Assembly: GCA_017936375.1 (NCBI GenBank)
Contig: JAGBFR010000050.1
Span: 1 to 55,596 of the forward strand
DNA: 55,596 nt
Source: Clostridia bacterium
GTDB taxonomy: Bacteria > Bacillota > Clostridia > Christensenellales > Aristaeellaceae
Direction of reading: 5' to 3'
The first letter of the stretch is position 1, and every line of letters starts with the position of its first letter. Below are positions 16,611-23,908 of the stretch, one piece after another. A program made the translations under genes and the position numbers. Below the pieces are notes generated by a model. The model worked only from the letters and a program-made list of their open reading frames with translations, ran no database searches and was not told the origin of the DNA.

Positions 16611-17492
16611 TTATTCTGCTCGCGTCATCACTAATAGTGATGACAGTGCCTCTATTCTGTCTTCGTTGGCATTCCCTTTTGCCCACATCAGGCACACGCT
16701 GCTCCGGCGCGCATCCTGAACTTCCTTGTAGATAATCCCCGGATGCGGGCGGATCACGCTCTTTACGCCAAGCGATATCCCATAGCCGGCCGCAACCATC
16801 GTCTCAATACAGTTCTGCGAGGCCGCATAGGCATAGACCCTCGCCGGAATACCGTCGCTGATCATCCGCTTGACCGTCTGCCTGTTCTCATCGCCGGAAA
16901 ACAGGATCATCGGATCCTCTGATAGCTGCTGCATGCAGACCTTCTCCTCGCCGGAGAGCCTGTGCCCCAGCGGCAGCATGGCGTACACCGGCTCGTCGCA
17001 GATCCTGCGGATCTGCAGCCAGTCCCGTCCGTCCTCCGCGTCTTCATGCCGGATGGACACCAGACAGTCCAGTTTGCCCTCGTGCAGCTCAGAATAGAGC
17101 TTCTGCCGCAGCCCGCTGCTGAGGATGACGCGCGTATCCAGATACGCCCTGCGGAATGCACCGAGCGCCAGCGGCAGCTCGTTGCGCAGCAGATTGCCGT
17201 AGCAGCCGATGCGCAGCTGGCTGACATAGCTGTTCTTCGCCTGGTCGATGATGTCGCGGGTGATGTCCACCTGCTCGAGCAGGCGGCGCGCCTCGTTGAC
17301 CATGATTTCGCCCGCAGGCGTCAGCCGCAGCCCCCTGTTCGTCCGCTCAAAGAGCAGCACGTCCAGCTCCTTTTCCAGCGCCGTGATCTGCTGGCTCATC
17401 GCCGACTGGACAATGCAGCACGCATCCGCCGCCTTCGTGAAGTTCAGATGCGTGGCCGCCGCCAGGAAATATTTCAATTGACGCAGCTCCAT
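16611..17492 (-). CDS. LysR family transcriptional regulator
   Basis: A 293-residue LysR-type regulator. The N-terminal winged helix-turn-helix (MELRQLKYFLAAATHLNFTKAADACCIVQSAMSQQI... to about residue 60) is followed by a two-lobe effector domain (about 90-290). It lies 16 bp downstream of uvrC and 86 bp upstream of FR2 on the same strand. A perfect palindrome of LysR-box type sits in its own last codons, centred near -64 of the FR2 promoter, so it most likely activates FR2 in response to that enzyme's substrate. The ribosome site (AGAGGAATAAAT) is the second copy of a 14-bp tandem duplication. Confidence 0.92.
   Translation of the reverse strand: MELRQLKYFLAAATHLNFTKAADACCIVQSAMSQQITALEKELDVLLFERTNRGLRLTPAGEIMVNEARRLLEQVDITRDIIDQAKNSYVSQLRIGCYGNLLRNELPLALGAFRRAYLDTRVILSSGLRQKLYSELHEGKLDCLVSIRHEDAEDGRDWLQIRRICDEPVYAMLPLGHRLSGEEKVCMQQLSEDPMILFSGDENRQTVKRMISDGIPARVYAYAASQNCIETMVAAGYGISLGVKSVIRPHPGIIYKEVQDARRSSVCLMWAKGNANEDRIEALSSLLVMTRAE
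16624..16644 (-). promoter_or_regulatory. LysR-type operator candidate for FR2
   Basis: Perfect 10-bp arms GTCATCACTA and TAGTGATGAC around one central base; the inner part fits the LysR T-N11-A rule (TCACTATTAGTGA). Its centre (16634) lies about 64 bp before the predicted FR2 start point near 16570, the usual position for the recognition site of LysR activators. It is inside the 3' end of the lysR coding region. Confidence 0.7.
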
Positions 17493-17520
17493 ATTTATTC
17501 CTCTTTATTTATTCCTCTTT
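17493..17520 (-). repeat. 14-bp tandem duplication spanning the uvrC stop and the lysR ribosome site
   Basis: Two adjacent identical copies of AAAGAGGAATAAAT on the minus strand. The first encodes the last residues and TAA of uvrC; the second supplies the Shine-Dalgarno of lysR directly before its ATG. Confidence 0.9.
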
Positions 17521-19425
17521 CCCCTGCGCGTCCGCCTGATCCTTGTGATAGTGCGCCCAGATCACCTTCGCCTGCGCCGGACCGATGCCCTCGACCGTGC
17601 ACAGCTCCTCCACGCTCGCCCCGGCGATGCTTTTGATCGATTTGAACTTAGCCAGCAGCGCCCGCCTCCTCGCAGCGCCGATGCCCGGGATATCCTCAAG
17701 CGTGGAGCGGATGCTCGCCTTGCTGCGCAGATTCCTGTGGTGCGTGATGCCGAACCGGTGCGCCTCGTCGCGGATGCGCTGAATCAGATGCAGCGCCGGC
17801 GACTTGCGGTCCAGATAGATGCTCTCCTCCTGATTCGGGAGGAAGATCTCATCCAGCCGCTCGGCGAGGGCGAACATCGGGATATCGTACCCCGCCGCGT
17901 GCATCGCCTCGCGCGCAAAGCGCAGCTGCTGCGGGCCGCCGTCGATGAGGATCGCATCCGGCAGATCGGCAAAGCCGGACAGCGGCTCCGCGCCCTCTGG
18001 CAGCGTGCCATCCGCATTCAGCCTGCCCTCGGCGATGAGCTTCTCCCGCTCCTGCGTCGCGCGGGCGAGGCGGCGGGACATGACCTCGTAATGGGAGGCA
18101 AAGTCGTTCGCGCCCTCGACGGTCTTGATCCGGAAGATGCGGTACTCGCTGCGCGCGGCCTCGCCGTCGATGGCGACGACCATGCTGCCCACGGACTGCG
18201 CGCCCTGCGTGTTGGAGATGTCGTAGCCCTCGATGCGCCGGGGCGTCCTGTCCATGCCGATGACCTGCCCCAGCGCCTCGCATGCGCCGAGCGTGCGCTC
18301 ATGCTGGCGCTCAAGGTGCGCATTGCGCTTTTGAAGCGCGTCGCGCGCATTCTTAACGGCGAGCTCGACGAGCTTATGCTTCGTGCCGCGCTGCGGCTCA
18401 TGCAGCACGACCTTCTTTCCCTCCCGACGCTCGGTGAGGACGCTCTCGATGTCCTCCGCCTGCTCCGGCAGCTCGAGGCAGAGCACCTCGCCCGCCGGCT
18501 GCCGCCCGTCGTCGTAGAACTGCAGGATGAACTGCGCGAGCACCTGCGCCGTCTTCTGGTCGCCCGCGCCCTCGAGCGCGTAGTTCTCCGCGCCGATCAT
18601 CCGCCCGCCGCGCACATAGACGACCTCGACCATCGCGTCGATGCCGTCGCTCACGCAGGCAAGGATATCCTGATCGCCGCCGCGCACGTTGATCGCCTTC
18701 TGCCGCTCCATCAGGGCCTGCACATCGCGCATCCTGTCGCGCAGCTGTGCCGCCTGCTCAAAGCGCATCTCCTTCGCCGCCTGCATCATCTGCGCCTGCA
18801 GGCGGGAAAGCACGGCGTCGCTCTTTCCGCCGAGGAAATCGACGACCTCGGAGACGACCTTGCCGTATTCCTCCGGCGTGGTCTTCCCCGCGCAGGGGGC
18901 GAGGCACTCGCCCAGCTGATGGTGCAGGCAGGGCCGCTTGTTCATCCCCGGGCGGATCGCCTGCGCGCAGGTGCGCAGCGGGAAGAGCCCGCGCAGAACG
19001 TCCAGCACCTCGCGCACGCCCGTCGCGCCCATGTAGGGACCAAAGTACTTCGCCTTATCCTTCTGCACGCGGCGCACCAGCTCCACCCGCGGGTAATCCT
19101 GCGTCACGTCGATGCGCAGGTAGGGGTAGTGCTTGTCGTCCTTGAGGAGGATGTTGTACTGCGGCTGATGGAGCTTGATGAGGTTGCATTCAAGGATCAG
19201 CGCCTCCAGATTCGTATCGCAGAGCACGATGTCAAAATCGTCGATCCGCGCCACCATCGCGCGCACCTTGACCGTGTGATCCCGGCTTTGGTGGAAATAC
19301 TGGCTGACGCGGTTTTTGAGGTTGACCGCCTTGCCGACGTAAATGATCGTGCCCTCGCTCTTCATCAGGTAGCAGCCCGGGCAGGTCGGCAGCTTGGCAA
19401 TCTTCAGCCTGAGCAGGTCGTTCAT
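17509..19425 (-). CDS. uvrC: UvrABC excinuclease subunit C
   Basis: Makes both incisions around DNA lesions in nucleotide excision repair. The 638 residues contain the N-terminal GIY-YIG nuclease domain (about 13-92, GTIIYVGKAVNLKNRVSQYF), a UVR motif that binds UvrB (about 205-240, EMRFEQAAQLRDRM), the RNase-H-like 5' incision domain (RRIEGYDISNTQG, with the catalytic aspartate of YDIS), and paired helix-hairpin-helix motifs at the C-terminus (ILDDIPGIGAARRRALL-type and CTVEGIGPAQA). Length is normal. The start follows GGAGGGAATAGAGG. lysR follows after 16 bp, so read-through between them is likely. Confidence 0.97.
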   Translation of the reverse strand: MNDLLRLKIAKLPTCPGCYLMKSEGTIIYVGKAVNLKNRVSQYFHQSRDHTVKVRAMVARIDDFDIVLCDTNLEALILECNLIKLHQPQYNILLKDDKHYPYLRIDVTQDYPRVELVRRVQKDKAKYFGPYMGATGVREVLDVLRGLFPLRTCAQAIRPGMNKRPCLHHQLGECLAPCAGKTTPEEYGKVVSEVVDFLGGKSDAVLSRLQAQMMQAAKEMRFEQAAQLRDRMRDVQALMERQKAINVRGGDQDILACVSDGIDAMVEVVYVRGGRMIGAENYALEGAGDQKTAQVLAQFILQFYDDGRQPAGEVLCLELPEQAEDIESVLTERREGKKVVLHEPQRGTKHKLVELAVKNARDALQKRNAHLERQHERTLGACEALGQVIGMDRTPRRIEGYDISNTQGAQSVGSMVVAIDGEAARSEYRIFRIKTVEGANDFASHYEVMSRRLARATQEREKLIAEGRLNADGTLPEGAEPLSGFADLPDAILIDGGPQQLRFAREAMHAAGYDIPMFALAERLDEIFLPNQEESIYLDRKSPALHLIQRIRDEAHRFGITHHRNLRSKASIRSTLEDIPGIGAARRRALLAKFKSIKSIAGASVEELCTVEGIGPAQAKVIWAHYHKDQADAQGKEE

Positions 19426-19472
19426 CCTCTATTCCCTCCTTGACTTGCAGCCTGTAACCCAATAACCAGAAA

Positions 19473-19496
19473 GCGGAGCGGATTGATCCGCCCCGC
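19473..19496 (-). terminator. hairpin terminator after the DUF1292 gene
   Basis: GCGG(G)GCGGAT pairs with ATCCGC(T)CCGC, two-base loop, followed on the minus strand by TTTCTGG. The short T-run makes it weaker than the others. Confidence 0.6.
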
Positions 19497-19503
19497 CGTC
19501 CTA

Positions 19504-19857
19504 TTACTCTTCGTCCTCGTCCTCATCGTCCTCGCCGAAGCGGGTGCGGACGATCTGGATGAGCTTATCCATGAGCGCATCGTCCGGGGAGACGAACTCC
19601 TCCATCTCCTCGCCGTTCTCATCGGTAAAGACGTTGATCTTCATGATGTACACCGGATCGTCGTCGGGATCGTCGTCCGCCGGATTCTCCTTCGCCTCGC
19701 ACAGCGCGGCAAACTCCTCGCCGTTGTAGAAGAAGTAGTCCATCACTTCCAGCAGCATCGTATTGCCTGCGTCATCGGTGAATTCCACGATGTCGCGCTC
19801 GTCCTCCGTCTCGGGGATCATGTCCGGATTCAGCTCCGGGTTCATTTCCGGGGTCAT
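19504..19857 (-). CDS. DUF1292 domain protein
   Basis: A 117-residue, very acidic protein (ends GEDDEDEDEE). The core RDIVEFTDDAGNTMLLEVMDYFFYNGEEFAAL, followed by DPVYIMKINV and EEFVSPDD, matches the DUF1292 (YrzB) pattern common in Firmicutes, often found near the replication and repair genes yrrK and mutS2. Function unknown. The N-terminus is a Pro/Glu/Met-rich repeat (MTPEMNPELNPDM). The start follows AGGAGG by five bases, and the gene has a strong promoter. uvrC lies downstream beyond a hairpin. Confidence 0.9.
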   Translation of the reverse strand: MTPEMNPELNPDMIPETEDERDIVEFTDDAGNTMLLEVMDYFFYNGEEFAALCEAKENPADDDPDDDPVYIMKINVFTDENGEEMEEFVSPDDALMDKLIQIVRTRFGEDDEDEDEE

Positions 19858-19900
19858 ACATGCCTCCTGTCCGCGCACATGCGCTGATTCGATGGTTCTC

Positions 19901-19929
19901 ATTATACCCAAATACGGCTGAAAAAGCAA
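19901..19929 (-). promoter_or_regulatory. promoter of the DUF1292 gene
   Basis: Minus-strand TTGCTT (19924-19929), a 17-bp spacer and TATAAT (19901-19906). Confidence 0.82.
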
Positions 19930-19957
19930 GCGTGCGCCCCTGACCTGCGCAATTCGC

Positions 19958-20566
19958 TCACACCTGTCCGCAGGCGGGGAAGACGTCGATCCGCGTGATC
20001 AGCCTGTGCCCCTGTCCGGCGGGCACGAGGACCGCCATCGCCGCATCCACCTGCGCAGTATTGCCTGTGATCCTGCGCACGAGCCCCGCCCGCTCGTCAT
20101 ACCTGCCGCCCGTGCCGCCAGGCGCATGCGGGAGCGGCACCGCCGCCGCATACCCCGACAGATCCGGCACAACCGCGCGCGGCATGAGCAGGCCGTCCGC
20201 CTGCGCATCCCCGGCAAGGCGCATCGTCAGATAGCGCAGGAGCACGCCCGCCGCCTGCGGCTCCTCCTGCCGGGCCGTCCCCTCCTGCGCGCCTGCGGGA
20301 CGCAGCTCCAGCTCGATCACCCCGTCCGGCCAGTACAGTGCAAAAGCATGCGCCTGCGGCTCAAGGCGCGCGATGCGCCCCTCCCGCAGCGCCATCGCCG
20401 CGCAGAGCGGGGCGATGGCAGGATCAAACGGGAAGAGCTGCGCATAGATCTCCGCGTTCTTTCCGGCGGGAAAGGCCTGTCCCTCCTCCTCCAGCGGCCC
20501 GCAGAACTGCCCGTTGACCATCAGCACGCCCGGCGTGCAGCTCTCGATAAACAGCACAGGATTCAT
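19958..20566 (-). CDS. protein of unknown function
   Basis: I do not recognise this 202-residue protein. It begins MNPVLFIESCTPGVLMVNGQFCGPLEEEGQAF and reads like a beta-rich soluble domain without signal peptide or membrane segment. The opening phrase (an ESC-PG-L-VNG-F-G strand pattern) resembles proteins that sit near sporulation or envelope genes in Clostridia, but I cannot assign a family. The start at 20566 has GAGGGG upstream. It lies alone between a terminator (20598-20624) and the DUF1292 promoter; its codon usage matches its neighbours. Confidence 0.72.
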   Translation of the reverse strand: MNPVLFIESCTPGVLMVNGQFCGPLEEEGQAFPAGKNAEIYAQLFPFDPAIAPLCAAMALREGRIARLEPQAHAFALYWPDGVIELELRPAGAQEGTARQEEPQAAGVLLRYLTMRLAGDAQADGLLMPRAVVPDLSGYAAAVPLPHAPGGTGGRYDERAGLVRRITGNTAQVDAAMAVLVPAGQGHRLITRIDVFPACGQV

Positions 20567-20597
20567 GCCCGTCACCCCTCTTTGCAGAAGAGTATGC

Positions 20598-20624
20598 AAA
20601 AAGCTCCGGTCTTACGACCGGAGC
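20598..20624 (-). terminator. terminator of the dgoK operon
   Basis: A nine-pair perfect stem (GCTCCGGTC against GACCGGAGC), four-base loop, followed on the minus strand by TTTTTGC. Confidence 0.88.
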
Positions 20625-20629
20625 CCTGC

Positions 20630-20692
20630 CGCCTGCGGGCGGGACCTCATCCGTCTCGCCTTTGGCGATCCACCTTCCCCATAGGGGAAGGT
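20630..20692 (+). repeat. triple-hairpin dispersed repeat, copy A
   Basis: Three consecutive stem-loops: CCGCC/GGCGG, then after GACCTCATCCGTC the stem TCGCC/GGCGA, then after CCACC the stem CTTCCCC/GGGGAAG. Copy B at 36233-36303 has the same order and the same spacer words, while the stems differ by compensating changes. It lies between dgoK and its terminator. Confidence 0.82.
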
Positions 20693-20719
20693 AAATATTG
20701 CTTATTGCCGACGCTCTTC

Positions 20720-21703
20720 TTAAAGCGCGATGGCCAGCACGCCGGCCGTGCCCATCTGCGCGGAGATCGCGGGATCGACAGGCTTTGCGCCCTCGACGCC
20801 CAGCGCCTCGAGCACGTCGCACATGCAGCCCTGAACAGGGTCCTTGCCGGCGACGTAGACGTCGGTATTCTCGATTTCCTTGACGAAGGACTGCATCGCC
20901 TGCACGTCAAGCGACAGCGCCGCGCCCAGCAGATAGCTCTGGATCTTCGCCGCCTCCTTGCCGCCCAGCGTGCTCAGGATGCGCCCGGCGAAGGCCGCGC
21001 GGCCAAGGCCGCTCTTCGAACATTCCCACGCGCCCTCCTTCGCCATGACGGGATCATACTCCTCCGCCTTGACAAAGCTGTGGCCGACAGCGTCGGCGAT
21101 GATCGTGTGATGGGTGATCGCGTCGAGCAGCTCGCCGGAGATGGAAGTCATGCAGCCGAGGATCTCGCCGTTTTCGCCCATGGAGACGAACTTGTTGTGC
21201 GTGCCCGGGAGGACGAAGAGCGCAGGGCCCTTGCAGCCCAGCAGCTTATACAGGCCAATGGCCTCGACCTCCTCGCCGCGCATCATGTCCATGCCGGAGA
21301 AGTTGTCCATATCCACCGCGCCGGCGAAATTGCGCGTGCCGGGGATGAAGGCGATCGGGAAGGGCGCGACGTCCTCAAACACCTGCTCCTTCATGCCGCT
21401 GCGCAGATCCTCAAGGGACACAGGGGACGGCAGGTGCGGGATTTCAAGCAGGCCGAGGCCGCTGGTGATCATGCCGGAGGCAACGCACTTGATGACATCC
21501 GCCGCGGCATAGCCGTTCTTCTCAAGCACGGCGTCGATGCTCTCCTTGAGCATGCGGCGCAGGCGGCCGTTGTGGCCGTCGATGGAGGTGTGGCGCACGC
21601 CGCCCTCCGCCTTGACGGCGTCCACGAGTTCCTTGTTTTCATTAAGCAGCTTGACGCGCAGGTTGGTCGTGCCGCAGTCGATCACGAGATAGCACTTGCT
21701 CAT
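20720..21703 (-). CDS. dgoK: 2-dehydro-3-deoxygalactonokinase
   Basis: Phosphorylates 2-keto-3-deoxy-galactonate in the De Ley-Doudoroff route. The 327-residue protein carries the DgoK pattern: an N-terminal phosphate-binding strand (YLVIDCGTTNLRVKLL), FIPGTRNFAG, MRGEEVEAIGL, VLPGTHNKFVSM and MTSISGELLDAI. The start at 21703 overlaps the eda stop codon (ATGA), and GGGAGG precedes it. Together with the aldolase upstream this yields pyruvate and glyceraldehyde 3-phosphate; the dehydratase (dgoD-like) and transporter are not in the window, so the substrate could also come from another sugar acid. Confidence 0.92.
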   Translation of the reverse strand: MSKCYLVIDCGTTNLRVKLLNENKELVDAVKAEGGVRHTSIDGHNGRLRRMLKESIDAVLEKNGYAAADVIKCVASGMITSGLGLLEIPHLPSPVSLEDLRSGMKEQVFEDVAPFPIAFIPGTRNFAGAVDMDNFSGMDMMRGEEVEAIGLYKLLGCKGPALFVLPGTHNKFVSMGENGEILGCMTSISGELLDAITHHTIIADAVGHSFVKAEEYDPVMAKEGAWECSKSGLGRAAFAGRILSTLGGKEAAKIQSYLLGAALSLDVQAMQSFVKEIENTDVYVAGKDPVQGCMCDVLEALGVEGAKPVDPAISAQMGTAGVLAIAL

Positions 21704-22368
21704 TGCTCTTCCTCCCATGCATGAATAGCGTCGGTGAATTCATTCGCGCGCGCCTCAATCGCCGCATAGTCGCCGGCCTTGACGGCCTTGCCGATGACCA
21801 GCTGGCCGCCCACGCCGAAGCCGCAGACGCCCGCATTCAGGAAGTCCTTCACGTTGTCGGGCTTCACGCCGCCGACGGCGCTCATCGGGATATAGCCAAG
21901 CGGGCCGCGGACCGCCTTGATATAGCCAAGGCCCAGCTCTCCCGCCGGGAAGAGCTTGACGATGTCCGCGCCCATGTTATAGGAGGCGACGATCTCCGTC
22001 GGGGTCAGCGCGCCCGGCATGGAGACCATGTCCAGCTCCTTCGCGCGGGCGATGACCGCCGCGTCCACATTCGGAGAAATGACGAGGCAGGCGCCCGCGG
22101 CATGCGCGGCGTCGACCTCCTCGACCGTCAGCGCGGTACCGCAGCCGACGAGCACCTTGTCCCCGTAATGCTCGACCGTGTGGCGGATCTTCGCCGCATT
22201 CTGCGCGATGCAGTCCGCATTGTCATGGTCAAAGGTAAATTCCAGCACGCGCACGCCGCCGGCGATCAGCGCGGAGACCACGCCGTCAATTCTGTCCATC
22301 GGCACGCCGCGAAGAATGGCGACGAGCTTTTCCTTCTTGATAACGGAAAGCACTTCCTGATGCGTCAT
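21700..22368 (-). CDS. eda: 2-dehydro-3-deoxy-phosphogluconate/galactonate aldolase (KDPG-type)
   Basis: Class I aldolase that splits 2-keto-3-deoxy-6-phospho-sugar acids. The 222 residues show the Schiff-base lysine K138 in DIVKLFPAG, the general acid/base glutamate at E43 (VLEFTF), and GCGTALTVEEVD and PMSAVGGVKPDNV as in the KDPG/KDPGal family. It is translationally coupled with dgoK, so the physiological substrate may be KDPGal. The start follows AGGAAG. It lies 26 bp after the dipeptidase gene. Confidence 0.93.
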   Translation of the reverse strand: MTHQEVLSVIKKEKLVAILRGVPMDRIDGVVSALIAGGVRVLEFTFDHDNADCIAQNAAKIRHTVEHYGDKVLVGCGTALTVEEVDAAHAAGACLVISPNVDAAVIARAKELDMVSMPGALTPTEIVASYNMGADIVKLFPAGELGLGYIKAVRGPLGYIPMSAVGGVKPDNVKDFLNAGVCGFGVGGQLVIGKAVKAGDYAAIEARANEFTDAIHAWEEEQ

Positions 22369-22394
22369 GGCTGTTCTTCCTTTCTGTATGTCGC

Positions 22395-23768
22395 TTATGC
22401 GCAGAGCGCAAGGATCGCGTAGGCGTAGATGCGCGCTGCCTTGACAAAGCCCTCGACCGAGATGCTCTCATTCGCCTGATGCTCCAGTTCCGGCTCGCCC
22501 GGGAAGAGCATGCCGTAGGCCACGCCCTCCTTGAGGTGGCGGGCATAGGTGCCGCCGCCGATGGCAAAGGGCTTCGCCTGCGTGCCGGTGATGGTGTTAT
22601 AGACCTCCATGAGCTTGGTGACCAGCTCGGAGGATTCCGGCACATGATGCGGCTCGCTGACACGGCCCGGCTCGAGCACAAAGCCCGCCGGGGCGAGGCG
22701 CTTGGCGACTGTCGCGCGCAGCAGCTGCGCGTTATAGAAGACCGGGTAGCGGCAGTCGAAGGTGACGCTCATCTCCTTCTCGTCCGCAAAGAGCAGGCCG
22801 AGGTTGATCGTCAGCCGGCCGGAGACCTCGTCGCGGCCCGCGATGCCCAGATTCACGCCGTCGTCGCCCTCGCCAGCAGCCTCAACCAGCAGGCGGACAG
22901 GCTCGCCGCCGATGCCCAGCACCTCGAGCACCGCGAGGAGCATCTTCGCCGCATTCTTGCCGCGCTCGGGGGTGGAGGCATGCGCCGGAACGCCGGTGAC
23001 GACGATCTTCGTATTGCCGTCCACCAGCTCGGTCTCGATGCTGCAGTCCTCATCCTCAACGATGAAGGCCTCCGCCGCCGCCTCGCGCCAGTCGCCCTTG
23101 ACGATGGCCGTCGCCGTACCCGGAACGACGTTGGAGCGGGTGCCGCTGGCGATGGAGACGAGGCGATCGTCCGTCATCTTCGCATGCAGGAAGAGGGAGG
23201 TGATGCCCTTCTCGGTGTTGATCAGCGGGAAGCTCGCGTCCGGGGAGAAGCCCACGTCCGGCAGGCCGATCTTCTCCTCGTAATAGTGCAGATCCTCCAT
23301 GCCGCTCTCCTCGTCGCAGCCGAGGATCAGACGGCAGCGCTTCCTGAGCGGGATGCCCGCATCCACGATGGCCTTCATCGCAAAGAGCGCGGCCACGCCC
23401 GGGCCCTTGTCGTCGCTCGTGCCGCGGCCAATGATGCGGCCGTCGATCAATTCGCCGCCGTAGGGATCGTGATCCCAGCCGTCGCCCTCGGGCACGACGT
23501 CCAGATGCGCCAGCACGGCGATCACATCCTCGCCCTCGCCGATCTCCGCGTCGCAGCAGTAGCCGTCGATATCGCGCGGCTGCATGCCAAGGCGGGCAAT
23601 GTCCTCAAGCGCCAGATCCAGCGCGCGGCGGACCTCTGCGCCGAAGGGCGCATTGTCGGCGCTGCGCTCCGCGCGCAGGCTCGGCACGCGGATCCAGCGG
23701 CGGAGGGTGTCGATCATGTCCGGCTGCAGCGCGCTGAGCGCCGCGTCGAGCTTTGCATTGTACTCCAT
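22395..23768 (-). CDS. M20 family dipeptidase (PepV/Sapep type)
   Basis: Metal-dependent exo-dipeptidase of family M20A. The 457 residues show metal ligands H88 and D90 (VLAHLDVVPEGDGW), D120 (GRGTSDDKGP), the catalytic acid pair E153-E154 (GCDEESGMED), SPDASFP, and a His near the C-terminus in the YARHLKEGVAYGMLFPG segment. This order is that of PepV and Sapep, with a large lid domain between. It is expected in the cytosol, hydrolysing dipeptides. Its role among sugar-acid genes is unclear; co-transcription may be incidental. The start follows AAGGGGAAC. Confidence 0.93.
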   Translation of the reverse strand: MEYNAKLDAALSALQPDMIDTLRRWIRVPSLRAERSADNAPFGAEVRRALDLALEDIARLGMQPRDIDGYCCDAEIGEGEDVIAVLAHLDVVPEGDGWDHDPYGGELIDGRIIGRGTSDDKGPGVAALFAMKAIVDAGIPLRKRCRLILGCDEESGMEDLHYYEEKIGLPDVGFSPDASFPLINTEKGITSLFLHAKMTDDRLVSIASGTRSNVVPGTATAIVKGDWREAAAEAFIVEDEDCSIETELVDGNTKIVVTGVPAHASTPERGKNAAKMLLAVLEVLGIGGEPVRLLVEAAGEGDDGVNLGIAGRDEVSGRLTINLGLLFADEKEMSVTFDCRYPVFYNAQLLRATVAKRLAPAGFVLEPGRVSEPHHVPESSELVTKLMEVYNTITGTQAKPFAIGGGTYARHLKEGVAYGMLFPGEPELEHQANESISVEGFVKAARIYAYAILALCA

Positions 23769-23861
23769 ATCAAGTTCCCCTTTCTAAACGAAGGATTATC
23801 TTACATGACTGATATCAAAGGTGCGGTGATGGACAAGACAGGCAGCGCTTCCGCCCGCCTT

Positions 23862-23901
23862 CTCCCTCCGTCATCGCCGGAGGCGAAGCCGACTGAGGGA
23901 G
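23862..23901. repeat. hairpin repeat of the CTCCCTC/GAGGGAG type
   Basis: A 7-bp stem (CTCCCTC and GAGGGAG) encloses CGTCATCGCCGGAGGCGAAG and CCGACT, with an inner GCCGGAGGC hairpin. Words such as CCGACTGAGGGAG are familiar from dispersed repeats of gut Firmicutes genomes. It sits just past the PatB-like gene. Only one copy is in the window. Confidence 0.55.
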
Positions 23902-23908
23902 TTATTCC

